Shown in pieces: positions 1-10,859 of a DNA stretch of 47,228 bases. The translations under genes and the position numbers were made by a program. How positions within the stretch are numbered: position 1 is the stretch's first letter; each line of letters opens with the position of its first letter. The DNA comes from Patellaria atrata CBS 101060 (taxonomy: Eukaryota; Ascomycota; Dothideomycetes; Patellariales; Patellariaceae), in NCBI GenBank assembly GCA_010093705.1, contig MU006103.1:482008-529235 (forward strand), read 5' to 3'. The notes below the pieces were generated by a model. That model searched no databases. It saw only the letters and a program-made list of their open reading frames with translations, and had not been told where the DNA came from.

Positions 1-331
1 GCCCCCCATAGTCACTCACATAATCCCTTTGTCCTTTGTTGCACGCAGTTACCTACCTTTGTGTATCCATCACGTTCCAAGGTCAAAACTCCGCTTTACT
101 TTGCTGTGTTATTTGCGAAATCTCAGACATAGCGCACTGGGTCCCTTAGTCCCATCTTCCCGTATCTCGCCAACAAAGCGCCATCTCCGATTGCCGAATC
201 GAGTAATCTACACCGCCTGTTACCGCTATACACCGGTACTTCCCTGCTTTGCTACAAGTACTACTCTACTCTACCTTAACACTACCAAAACCTGATCCCC
301 TTCTTCTTCTTCTTACCTTACCCTATACACC
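1..331 (+). promoter_or_regulatory. 5' leader of the bZIP gene
   Basis: This stretch precedes the bZIP start codon at 332 and has no gene of its own. No ATG occurs on the + strand before 332, so a transcript starting anywhere here would have a leader free of upstream ATGs. The last 40 bases are pyrimidine-rich, with a CTT repeat at about 300-315, and lead into a good initiation context (caccATGG). The long open frame from base 29 begins at TTG and is not a gene. The window starts inside this region, so the promoter itself may lie outside. Confidence 0.5.
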
Positions 332-2408
332 ATGGACTTTCATCATCCACATCAACTCGACTTCCACCGCCCCTCGTCACAACTATCCGACACAGACCGA
401 AAACCACTTAGCTTATTCGACGACGACTTCGACGACTCTATTCTAGATACAAGCCTAATGTCTCCCGTGAGCGGGCACCGGAGAGACTCCTTCTCAACAT
501 CCAACGGACTCTTCTCTCCTGTGGACAATCTATTTGACGACCACTTCAGCCACGCAGTCTTCGATCAAGGCACCGTTCAAAGGATATCTTTCGAACAACA
601 ACCGCAAAGTAATAACCCGTTCGCCCGCATTACGCCAACTCAAGCAGCAACCTACGGCCAACGTCCTCTATGGCCTATCTCGGAAATTTCGGAGAATAGC
701 TCTGGCTCCGTCACTCCCGTTGGGCCAAAACCTTCAAAGTATCTTGCTGCCGGCCCTTTCGGTACGACAGACTTTGATCAAGGATCTCAACAGCCATTTA
801 TGCCAGTGCCGCAGAGCGGTCTTCCTCAATTTGGTGGACAACCTGTGCAAGATAATGTTCGACCAAGTTCTATATTCCCTCCTTCAGCCCAGGGTGGTCC
901 AGAACTGGTGCAATCTCCTCGGGATGGGCAGGACTGGATGGGCATGGCTGCGCAAGAGTCAGAGGCCCGACATGCAAACAAACGTGTACGACCTAACACA
1001 CCTCCACGATCCTTCTCCCCGGGATTCTCAAGACGCGATGGCGTACGGAAGAAGAATGCTCGCTTCGATATTCCCACTGGCAGAGATCTAACCAACATCG
1101 ACCAACTCATCGCGAGTTGCAATAATGAGGAACAGTTGAAGGAACTTAAGCAACAGAAACGGTTATTACGGAACCGACAGGCCGCGTACGACTCTCCCCA
1201 ATGCTTTGGTCCTTTGGTCCACATTCCCCTTTTGGTTTGAATGCTCCCTTTGCTAACCTTTCCACAGTCTCGATTCACGCCAACGGAAAAAGAAACACAC
1301 GGAAGAGCTAGAAGAGGAGAAGAAGATTTGGACTGAGCGGGTTAACTTCCTCGAAGAAGAGCTGGCTAATATGAGACTGCAATTGGATCGCCACATGGTT
1401 GAGAAAGAGCAGTGGCATTACCAGTTGGTGGAGAGGAATCAAATAATTGAATCTCTCCACTGCGAGAAAGAGGAGATGGTCCGTGTCCACACTCTGGAAA
1501 CTGGAGAGCTCCGTAAGAAGGTCAATATCCTGACCGAGAGACTTGATAATACCAACGTAATGTCTGCTGTCCCAAGTCAAACCGGCTTTACCGAGTTCAC
1601 TTCTGAAATGGATGGTCTTACTATGGGTAACGAGCTCAATGACTTCATCTTCGTGCAAGACGAATTCATCGATACCGACGCAGTCACACAGCCATCCTTC
1701 GAACAACCCGAAACCTCACTGGTTGTTGCAAGAAGGAAAGATACTACCGATGATAAGCCTGTCGCCTCCGGTCTTTTACTGATGCTGCTTCTTTGCGGTG
1801 CCTTTGTCGCCAGTAAGTCCTCTGGCACTACTGCTCTTCCACTCCCACGTATGTCAGATGAGGTCCGTGCCGCTTCGGCTACTGTCCTGGATAGCATCTT
1901 CAAGGATGCTGGTGTCGCCCCCTCGCCGTCCACTGCTCAAGGTACCTTTGCCATGAACCAAGTCACCCGAGTCGAAACTTCTTCCACTTCATGGTCTGAG
2001 ACGACTCTTTCCGGCAATGCATTCACGGATCTTTCTCAAGGTTCCACATTGGATCAACTATCTGTTCATCTCTCGCAACCGTCTAGGGAGCAAGAAGAAC
2101 AGCAAGCCTTCCAGCTATCCGCAAGCCAATATAACAGCCTCACATCTAGCGACTTCACTCGAAGAAACTACATGAATGATGACGACAATTCGGATGCTCT
2201 TTCACCAGGCTCTCAGCCCTCGCACGGGCGACGTCATCTTGAAGCAGCGTTAGCAGCGATGAGGGATAGCAGTAAAGGGGACAGCGTTTCGGATGTCTAC
2301 ACCCGTAGTTTGCTCTGGGATTCGGTTCCGAGGAACGTTGTTTTGGACTTCCAAAGGATGATCGAGAACAGCGCCAACCAGAATAACGCCGGTACCGTCG
2401 ACGGTTGA
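332..2408 (+). CDS. bZIP transcription factor with a central hydrophobic segment
   Basis: Predicted 664-residue protein with two exons, 332-1185 and 1268-2408; the 82-bp intron has GTACGA, a TGCTAAC branch site and CAG. The intron splits the basic region: splicing joins RLLRNRQAA to LDSRQRKKK, giving the bZIP N-x-A-A-x-x-S-R signature (here NRQAALDSR) at about residues 280-300, followed by a heptad-like coiled coil to about 345. The N-terminal 270 residues are Ser/Pro/Gln-rich and probably unstructured. At about residues 451-468 a strongly hydrophobic run (SGLLLMLLLCGAFVA) could be a membrane segment or a buried helix. The C-terminal third is Ser/Thr-rich. It should bind DNA as a dimer in the nucleus. 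I do not recognise the exact subfamily; a developmental bZIP such as Ada-1 is possible but unproven. Retaining the intron would stop translation at 1240, before the DNA-binding domain is complete. Confidence 0.88.
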
Positions 2409-3631
2409 AGATCCCTCTAAATGTCCCTCCCTAACGAGCTCATTTGACTTACACTCCTACCTACAACGCTACTACCTTTTCGTAGTAAGCCTCGAAATAT
2501 TCATTCTTCCTTTTGTTTTCACACCATGATTGGATCACTGATTGAGTATTGCATTGGCGGGTTTGTCCCTTCTAACACTGGGACGCGCGATCTGTTTTCG
2601 CTCCCGGCGGTCGCTGTCCTCATTTTCCGCTCTTGCTGTTAATTCCTTTACACATATGGGCTGGCCGTTCTTCTGTTTTCGAAACCTTGCATGGAGGGGC
2701 CGGCTTTCGTGTACGGTAGGAGCAGGACACGCGATCTATTTTAATTTCACCTTCATGTTTGGAAGATATTTTGGATATTCTGGATTCTATTTGGATTTTC
2801 CGTGGATTTCTTTTTTTTTTTTTTTGTGGCAAGAAAACAAGCGAGCGACAGAGCGATTTTGGATTTGATTCAGTGATCATTTTTAGGTTGGATGCACAAA
2901 TTGGGCCACACGGCAAGGGAATGGAACGAACTGGGAACGAACTGGAATGCGAATGAGCTGGAATGGGAATCACGTTTTGGATATGTATATGCTGTCGAAC
3001 CGCCTCATCGGCATCTGTTTTTCTCTTTTTCTTTTGTTCACACATACCTTTCTCGCTGGACGACGGGGGCAAAGCGACGCGTTTTGAACTTGTCTAATAT
3101 GTGAGGAAGGTGAGCGGAGCAGAGGGAAGAGATGATTCCGTACGGGAATGACAGATGGGGATTGGGAATTTTTGTTTTCTGACGAGTTTGTTCATATACC
3201 ATTTCCACCACCACTATACTATACAATTGCTTATCGGCACTTTCTTGTAATGATTGGATCTTTTGGACATCGAAGACAAGATTGAGACGATCGGACTATT
3301 TTATGTATCTAGGACTTTTTTTTCATGTCTTGTAGATGATTTCGATTTTGATTTGCTATAATATCAAGTACCTTATCGATCGGTATACAATGGGCTGATA
3401 TCCTTCAGAGTGATAATAAATGTCCCTTTCCCCTTCCCTTTTCCTTAATTCATAAATTCCCTATTTTCCAATACACATTTCCTTCCACGTGAAAAAACAG
3501 GTATCCAGACGCCGTTCGTCCCTCGACAGATCCACGGGAAAGCTTTAGTGGCACTACGCAGTGCATACGCTGCTCTCGGACCTTCCCTCCGCCCCGTTCC
3601 GCGGTTCTATCGTCAGAGCTCTAGATCGCGA
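2409..3631. other. Convergent 3' flank between bZIP and Nif1-like genes
   Basis: No gene is supported in these 1.2 kb, which should hold the 3' UTRs of the two convergent genes. There is a 15-base T run at 2811-2825. The open frames seen here (for example 2542-2868 + and 2620-3072 -) are low in complexity, lack family motifs and overlap in several frames, so I treat them as chance. A TATACTATA-type AT-rich stretch lies near 3210-3420. Confidence 0.5.
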
Positions 3632-6219
3632 CTATTGAGATGATGGAGGGTTATATTTGTCTTTCCAGATCCTGTCATCAGCATCATCGTCAGTCATGAA
3701 CGCAAAGAATACTAATTGTAATCCCAAAAAAAAACAACAACAACAACAACAACAAGAATGAAGTAAACAAAAGCGATTTCACACGAAAGAGAATAGATCA
3801 GCCAAGAAGGGTAAAAAAGCCGAGGGGGTGAGCGATCCGCTGGAGCTGGAGCAAGAACAGGTATCCCATCCCCTCCATGCCATCGAGTTCCTACATCCGC
3901 GTCCCGCCGAAAGAGTTTAACGGCGAGCCCACCTCAAGAGAATTACGAGAGAATGGGACGGGATATGATGATGCGAGACATGCAGACAGACCACGCATCA
4001 GCAATCACCAATAAATCCGCTGCAGGAGTGAGTAGTGAGACATCTGGGACTTGCTCCGGAATGGGATTCCTACAGTAGACTCCACAGAGCGTGTGCCACG
4101 TGTAACCCGCTCTGTATGCTGTATGCTGTGCCAACCAGGTTCCCTGAGCATCCTGGATGGCCAAAGAAAGAGTCCCCATGCCTGCCCTGGATGCTGGATT
4201 CGGCTCGGCATCATTGGATTGCAATGACTTTTGCTCTGTCTTTGACATTCTTGTTTGGGTGTGGGAAGAGCTTGGATTTTGGACATTTGGGGGCCGGTAT
4301 GGAGGGGGTCAGCGTGCACATAAAGTGTGATGATAACCCAAATCAGTTCTAGCGTAAGCGAAAGTAATTCCTTGTGGTGGAGGGTGTTCTGCATCGGGAC
4401 GTCCTCGGCCTATGATTTCGAGCTTGGCGGGAGAGAGTGAAACCGCGATGCGCTCGTGATGGAGGGAATTATCAACGACCGTGAATAGCGTTATCGAGCC
4501 CTTTGAAGACAGATGATTTTGATCGTGTCGTAATTGTTTTGGTTACCTGATTTGGGTCCATCAAGTTGGATGCATAGCATGTTTTTTTTTTTGCGACGCT
4601 AGCATTCTCCGGGCTGGATGCGACGCATGACATACACCTTGATATGGACCAGATGGTACGTGTTTGAGAAGCTTGTTGTTACTATCATTGTCGAATAGCA
4701 GGTTCCAAGGGGGGAAAGGCAGGGCTATCGATATATTGAAATGAAAGTAGAACGCATGCACTTACCAAGAGTTGCCTACAGTCTTGCTTCCCTTCTCCTC
4801 GGCCAGGCGCAGGTACTGCGCTGCTTTGAACTGCATACGCGTCAGTTAACTGTCAGTCAACCTGTCAGGAACGGTGTCCGAGATGCGAGAGGCGCAAGGA
4901 AAGAAAGCATATTTGACAGCAACAGCAACATGTCCAGCAGCTGCAAGAACTCTGGGACCTGCGTCTGCTATAAAATGATATATTTCTGCCCAAAGACGTC
5001 GTTCATGAAAAAAAAGGGGGATGCTTTTGCCATTAATCACCTTGTCTTTTTTACATCCAAAACCCTCGATGTAGCACCAGGCCACCTCACCCATCGCATC
5101 CGTGTCGCCTAGATTGGCTGCCGTCTCGTAGTACTGCTTCGCGGCCACGGCATCCTTCTTGATTCCCCAACCATGGCGGAAGCAATTGGCTAACTCGAAC
5201 ATAGCGAGAACGAGTTCCCCCTTTGCTGCACCGCCCTTTTTCATCCCAGCATCCAGAGCGAGAGCTTCCACCTGAGCAGCGTTCGCCGCCGCGTAGGATA
5301 GATAGCTAATCGCTTGCTCAGGAGAAGGCTCGCATCCCCATCCGTGTCTGTTTGCCGTCAGTCACCCGTTGCTAGTTCACCACGTCATCTGATTCTTTGG
5401 TTCAGGAGACGTTGGATGGTTTCCCCGGTTGACAAACTCACCTCAGAGCCATACCGTACAGGACCTGGCTTAGGGCATTGTTTGCGCCGTTAGGATCGGC
5501 CAATCTACCAAACATCGCTGTCGATTTCTCGAGATCTGGAGATCGTGGTGTAAGTGATTTGTTCTGTGATATCTGATCTCTCTTGCCAAAGCATGATGTA
5601 GGATCAAACTTACCGCCCGCTTCGTGCAAACGTATAGCCTCTTGTATATCGTCCTTTGCATATGATTAATTGTTTGATGATGAGAAGCTCCGATATCACA
5701 TACATCATTCTCCACGATGCTAATATGACTCTTACTGCTCCGAGGCCTGCTGCCCGAAGACTCTGCTCTCTGAATAGAATTCCCCTGTGCCAGCAATGTT
5801 GCCCTCTTCTCCCACTTAGCCTCATCTTCCACAGTATGTACTGCCGCCGATTGTATCTCCGGTAGATCCGCAGGAAGATTAATAGAGCTCGAGCTCGTTG
5901 TCCGCGACCGCGATCCCAGATGCAATCGCTCCGAGAGCCTTCGATCGGCCTTCGTCTTCGCGTCGGTGGTTGTGAGGTTATTGGGGGTCGCGTTAGAGCT
6001 TCTACGGAAGCGATGTGTATGTCTTTTGCTCTCTTCTACTTGGGGGTTGGGCTTGATCGCGTCGCCGGGGAAGGAAGGGGGCTCAATGACCTCCTGAGAT
6101 GTAGTGGTCGTGCGCATGAAAGTGAACTCTGGAATTTCTGGTGGAGTCAAACTCTGCCCACCCACCGCTCCTTCATCTCGGATGCGATCTTTCTTCTTCA
6201 AGAGGTCTTTAAGGGGCAT
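3632..6219 (-). CDS. Sel1-repeat protein, Nif1/DSF2-like
   Basis: Predicted 353-residue protein in six exons (transcript order): 6219-5704, 5653-5614, 5535-5442, 5347-5041, 4830-4766, 3671-3632. Every junction keeps the frame and has GT..AG ends. The start MPLKDLLKKKDRIRDEG is typical of fungal proteins named after fission-yeast Nif1, a Sel1-repeat inhibitor of the mitotic kinase Nim1/Cdr1. Residues about 180-335 hold Sel1 (TPR-like) repeats, for example ALSQVLYGMALRHGWG, LANCFRHGWGIKKD and VAWCYIEGFGCKKD. The last intron is 1,094 bp; the last exon adds IWKDKYNPPSSQ, completing an NSWIWKDKY end that I recall from this family. If that intron is retained, translation ends at the TAA inside the donor (TGGTAAGTG), directly after NSW. 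Function is inferred: a scaffold-like regulator of cell cycle or morphogenesis. The first five exons are secure, the last likely. Confidence 0.82.
3672..4765 (-). other. Long last intron of the Nif1-like gene
   Basis: At 1,094 bp this is by far the longest intron in the window. Its donor is GTAAGT at 4765-4760. Its acceptor ACAG at 3675-3672 is preceded, on the minus strand, by a (TTG)7 tract, a T9 tract and candidate branch sites (GACTGAC, TGCTGAT). The open frames inside it (3943-4248 -, 4005-4394 -, 4035-4352 +, 4561-4761 -) show no motif I recognise. A short repeat of TGTATGC lies near 4112-4128. I see no nested gene. Confidence 0.6.
3726..3755 (+). repeat. A9 plus (CAA)7 microsatellite
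   Basis: An A run at 3726-3734 is followed by seven CAA units at 3735-3755. On the transcribed minus strand this reads (TTG)7 then T9, about 55-85 bases upstream of the proposed last-exon acceptor of the Nif1-like gene, where it could serve as part of a pyrimidine-rich tract. Confidence 0.9.
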
Positions 6220-6778
6220 TGCGAGAGCTCGCGCTTCGTTTATTCCTAATGTCTGAATGCTCTTATGACGTGGTTAGGTGGACTTCGACAGTTTCTTTAT
6301 TCAACCCTCAATGTAGTACGATATTTCCTTAAGGAACCCACAGAAATATACAAAGATATCATGGAGTCGACCGATATAGTTGATATAATATTGTAGTTGG
6401 TTCGAGGAGCCAAGACTGGAACAGTGGCTATGTTTTTGCGGCTGGGTCTTCAGCCGTTCAGGAGCGATGTGCAGTCACTTCAGGGCCTTGTACTGAATTT
6501 GAGAATTCGTCATCCTCTAGCAACTTTTTCATAGTCAATGATTAGAGAAACGGCGTTCATTCAATAGATCAAATCTTTCTTTTATTGTTATTCTAATTGC
6601 CAATAATCATCATTTGCTAGGTGAATTCCCGATGTCGCTAATCCACACCAACCCCTCTAACATTACAGAAATGCAATTCCCACCTCTAACGATATAATAT
6701 AGAAGTAAGTATCCAAGGGTATCATGTAGCAGGGAGATGCTTGGGCCTTATTGCGCAACGATTCGTACATCAGGCTAT
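6220..6778. other. Promoter region of the Nif1-like gene / 3' flank of the CCCH gene
   Basis: Both neighbours lie on the minus strand. These 559 bases hold the promoter of the Nif1-like gene and the 3' flank of the CCCH zinc-finger gene. The sequence is AT-rich with no coding signal and no RNA gene that I can see. Confidence 0.5.
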
Positions 6779-8285
6779 TTAGAACCCAACGAAGTCATCC
6801 TGCTGGGAGAGTTCATGGCCAGCATTTTCAGTTAGATCTGGGAGGAGTATATCTTCATCTGAGTCGACATCATCTCTGTAATCGTCGCCGGAACCATTCT
6901 CATCGCTAGAGATATCTGAAGAATTGTCCTCCTCGATCAAGAGGCGTTCTTCGCCAGCATTTGCTTTACGAAGCTGACCTGCTCTATCGACGTGTGGTAA
7001 TCGGCATTTCTTGTTGCGACATATACCTTTGTTAGCATAATCAGGACATTCAATAACATGACGGTCGGTGCAATTAGCCCCTTCTTCACAGTATCCAAGG
7101 ACTGCAAAAGGACGACACACCGGAGCCCCTGGGTTGACTCGAACGTGGGCATAGCGACAGCTATCGTTCGTGCAATTACCGCGAAGGAAATGAACACAAG
7201 CGGGAACACGGTTAGCTGAACAGTCGTGAGAAAGATCGCAAAGATCGCCTGTTGAACAGCTGCCCTTTTGCAGATATTCCTTGCAGATTGCAACCTTATG
7301 GGGATCATGAATATACCGACAGCGGGGTCCTTCGGGACAAGTACCTGTATTCCAAAAGTTAGCAGTTCTTCAAGGGGATTGTAGCCATGATTATGAAGAC
7401 GCGATGCATCGTAATCGCCTATTGTGGAAGGGAAAAATGGTACCGGTAGTCGAGAACCGTTGGCACGGCTCTAGTAGTTTTTTCACGGGGCGTTGCCTAG
7501 AAGGATGTCAGTTTCATCAAAATGGCGTAAGATAGCTTACGAACGCTTTTATCTTTACAAGGCCAGAGCGATAAAGGTTTCCATTCTTACTGCGAAGGAA
7601 GGTCACCCCCCCAATCTTGGCCGATTTTGGAGTCGATCGTCCACGGGCGACATCGTCTGCGAGGTGAGAGAATGCTCTTTTGTTTGTAGAGTGCGAAACC
7701 ATACCAGTTACTTTGATAAGCTTGCTACCACCATCTACCACTCGAAACCGAATCTCGTCAACCATAACTTCGTAAACCTGCTGGTCAGGACGTTGGGAAA
7801 TCAAATCGAAATGCCGACTAATTTTAGCCTTTTCCTCCATATTACGTTGCGCCCTTCGTTGTTTCGCTGTATCCGCTATGTCTTTCTGCCGTTGCTGTGC
7901 ACGCTCGTCGTACACAGATGTATTTATAAGCTGCATATGCCTATCTCGTTTTGATACCCAGTTCGAGGCCATGCTTTCCATTGAGCTTTCCGTCGAGTTG
8001 TTGGTTTGGAAAGCTACCATATTCTGATTTGCTTTATTTATGACTAGAGTACGGTTGCGATGAGTTGGCGGCATATGTCGAGACGTGCCCCGATACCTCG
8101 ATGGCTGATATTGTTGGCCATATGGTGTCCCACGGACAGGCTGCCAGCTAGCTGGTCCCCGTTTGTGCGCATTAATACGGCCTATTTGTACATCAGTCCT
8201 ACGAAGTCTTATAAACTGGCAAAGAATAGAAGAGAATACCTGCGAGTGCAGCGATCTTCGCCTGTAGTTCTTGTTCTTCAGACAT
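6779..8285 (-). CDS. CCCH zinc-finger protein, ZC3H3-like
   Basis: Proposed 417-residue protein. Exons: 8285-8240, 8181-7705, 7656-7545, 7496-7444, 7344-6779. It starts MSEEQELQAKIAALAGR. Residues about 223-345 hold five C-x(6-8)-C-x(4-5)-C-x3-H fingers: first CQRFSTTGTCPEGPRCRYIH, then CKEYLQKGSC..., CVHFLRGNC..., CRPFAVLGYC... and CPDYANKGIC.... The segment before the fingers has the ZC3H3-type phrase GVTFLRSKNGNLYRSG. The tail is acidic and Ser-rich. ZC3H3 relatives act in nuclear mRNA 3'-end processing and export, so an RNA-binding nuclear role is inferred. The exon 3-4 junction is uncertain. The consensus donor GTAAGC at 7540 with the TAG acceptor ending at 7497 shifts the frame; a weak GTTCGT donor at 7544 keeps it and retains RPVKKLLEPC. 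A third option joins 7541 to 7468 and drops those residues. The ORF upstream of the fingers and the five-finger exon are both clear. Confidence 0.82.
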
Positions 8286-8882
8286 GTGTAATAAGAATCC
8301 CTACACGTTAGTACCTCAAGTTGAAATATTAACTATCATGGATTTCAAGCACTTCTGGAGAGAGAGCAAGTTAAGAAAAGCAAGAAACAATGGAGAGAGG
8401 TGCGAAAGATGATAGAGCCGTTCGGTGGCGTTTGTTCGAGCTAGAACTAGTTTCCCTTGGGTCATTAAGGTGTGTAAAGAACACATTATGTAAGCAGTAC
8501 TGTCATGCGGCTGGCCTTGGCGTTTACTTTATTAAGTCTACCATGACACGCATAATGATACAAAGGGGATAAACGACTGATATATCCAGATCTACACCAT
8601 CATACGGAGTCATTTATGATAGTTAAGACTACTTTCCTTCACTATCCGCTCCGGTCTCTCAATGCGCGTGTATTCCTCATTTAGTACACACTTTGTAATT
8701 CGAGTAAGGTCCCTTGGTCACCTCGAATCCCACATAAGATAAAGCTTTAAGTTGTTGGTATGACCCATTTAAAAGCGCACTCCATTAAAAATGGATATAA
8801 GACCACGAAGTGCTTGACAAGAGAAGGTATTCAATCTGTAGCTACAGTATGTTCCCAGTTCAATGTTGATGTTATTTCTATG
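8286..8882. other. Promoter of the CCCH gene / 3' flank of Noc4
   Basis: These 597 bases separate two minus-strand genes. They are AT-rich without coding potential above chance. The open frames at 8060-8311 and 8390-8572 on the plus strand have no recognisable motif. I see no tRNA or other RNA gene here. Confidence 0.5.
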
Positions 8883-10678
8883 TTACACTGAACATGATTG
8901 TTTCATCGCCATGTTCACAAGGCTACCTAAGCGATTCAACTCTGTATCTGTTTCCATGAATATTCTCTTGGGAATATCAAATTCAATGACTGGCATCTTT
9001 TTCATTTCCTTTTGGAGTTCAGATTCAATAAGCTAGCAAATGATCAGTGTCGATACCTTAAGTAATTGTAGTTTGAGGACTTACTCCAGTATAGGAATGA
9101 TCGAGAAAATCCTCCAAGTTATAAGATTTCTTAGTAAACTGTTCAGAAATTATCTTAGCTAATGTAGCCACATTTGGATGGTAATGAGACTGCAATGTTT
9201 CGATTTCCCAGAGACTGCTTTCAAGGGCCCCAGTCTCCATTGGATCTCCCAAGCTCATATCGAAAGGATCATCCATGCCATTCTCTTCTAGATCTCTTCG
9301 AGACAATTCGTCTGGAGTTTCCCGATGAATCATAAAGGTACAAGCTGGATGAGTTTTCAACATGTTATATATCCAAGGTACGATAACTACAATAGCTGCT
9401 GGAGGGCCATGTAAGGCTAATCTTGATAACCTCTTTATGAAGCTTGCAACTAGAGCAGCTGGTAAGTGTGTTGAAGCCATAAATGTGTCTAATAACCGGA
9501 AAAATCGGGATCTATGTTTAGAGTATATAAGATCCTCATTTAGCAATGAGTAGAGTTTAGGATAGAAGGATGGGTAATCGAGATTTTTTTCCTGAATCAG
9601 GTCGAACAGGCCAGACAGAGCTAACAGAGACGTTGCCCCACCGGTATCATAAGAATCCGTAAGGAAGTCCATAAGTAGTTCGACCTTAATAAACCACGGA
9701 ACTATATTCGAGGACATGATAGTCAACACCCTCTTACGTTGGTCTTTACCAAGTCCTGTTGAGAGTAGTCTCAACCATGCGATTTGAGCCTGCTTTTTCT
9801 GCGACACGAGGGACTGGACCCGCTTGTTTTGCGCTTGCGGAGCTTCTCCATAAGATCTTTCTAGGCTCTGATCAGATTCTTTGATTGGTTTTATAGCACT
9901 CAATATTTCCAAAGCATTCGCTCTGAATTTTTCTTTTCGGTCTCCGTCGTTCTCGGCGTCCATTAAAAGCCTCCTATCTTGCTGTCAACTTAAAATACTC
10001 CTTCTGGCAGCGGAGGACTTACTCGATGATCTGGAAAAGATAGAATCTGATATCGCCATAGACATTGACATATTTGTCCACTAATTCTCGCAGAATAACC
10101 CCGGGCTTCTCCGCGCTCAGGAGGGCGCTCAGCAAGCTTCTGAAAATACCCGAATTCCAGGAAAAGTCATCTTGAGCCTTCATTTGAATGACTTCTCCCT
10201 TTAAAAGCTGCATTATCAGTACAAAGGTACTGGTTTGCCTTGCAGGATCATCTTGAACTAGGAGACCGAGTAACGTTTGAACATATGAGTGGTATTTGAC
10301 ACACAACCACTGCACAACGGTGCGCTCTTCTTTCGAGTTATGCTTGCCCTGGTTTAATGAGCCATCGGTGAATAATCTTGAGAAAACTCTACAAAGGGCA
10401 ATAGCAGCGAGCATCCGAGTCTCGTCCTCGGTCTCCTCATTTTGCGTAAACGATAACAGTGCTGTAATATTGTTCAGGTACTTCCGGGATGCTGTTATTT
10501 GACTTTCAAGATTCAAGATTTCTTCCTCGGTATCGTTAATGTCGATAGATGATTCCCTGGACTTTTTGGCTCTGGCCTTGTCTTTGGTAGATGCTTCTCC
10601 ACGCCTAGTATTACTTTTTTTCCTAGGTACCGATTGAATTTCCTGCTCCTCATACCTCTTTCTTTTCTGGACTGCCAT
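8883..10678 (-). CDS. NOC4: Noc4, nucleolar complex protein 4 (CBF/Mak21 family)
   Basis: Predicted 564 residues, close to yeast Noc4 (552). Exons: 10678-10023, 9973-9085, 9032-8883; introns of 49 and 52 bp. Noc4 pairs with Nop14 in the small-subunit processome and is needed for 18S rRNA maturation and 40S export. The chosen start MAVQKRKRYEEQ opens a basic, nuclear-type N terminus (PRKKSNTRRGE). Helical repeats follow, then the CBF/Mak21 domain in exon 2 (about residues 300-450; SSNIVPWFIKVELLMDFL, SLLALSGLFDLIQ, KLYSLLNEDLIYSKHRSRFF). The family-typical end of the domain, NVATLAKIISEQFTKKSYNL, leads into LEDFLDHSYTG and the last exon. An in-frame ATG at 10825 would add 49 residues and leave only 34 bp to the divergent ATP4 start, so I prefer 10678. 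Intron 1 has a tandem acceptor (TAGGAG), so one Arg is optional. Confidence 0.92.
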
Positions 10679-10859
10679 CTGAGTTACATTGATGTACGGC
10701 ATAATCTGTTCCGTCTGTATATAACGTTGCACATCCAGAAAAATTCCTCGGATATCATTTCGGGTTAGCCAACGCCAAGCCATCTCAACTCCAGTCTTGT
10801 ATGAGCTACCTCCAGCAAAGCTCATTTCATTAAAGAATCACAATCCTTCATCTCCGCTC
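10679..10859. promoter_or_regulatory. Divergent promoter, Noc4 / ATP synthase subunit 4
   Basis: 181 bp separate the Noc4 start (minus) from the Atp4 start (plus) if Noc4 begins at 10678. With the alternative Noc4 start at 10825 only 34 bp would remain, too little for two promoters. A TATATAAC sequence lies near 10718-10725. No factor site is assigned. Confidence 0.55.

Noticed and set aside
332-2408. The bZIP gene as HacA/Hac1 with an Ire1-type intron
   Set aside because: The intron has normal GT..AG ends and a TGCTAAC branch site, lies inside the basic region rather than after the bZIP, and the protein lacks a HacA-like context.
3943-4394. A nested gene in the long intron of the Nif1-like gene
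   Set aside because: Three overlapping frames on both strands, none with a motif; the region is better explained as intron.
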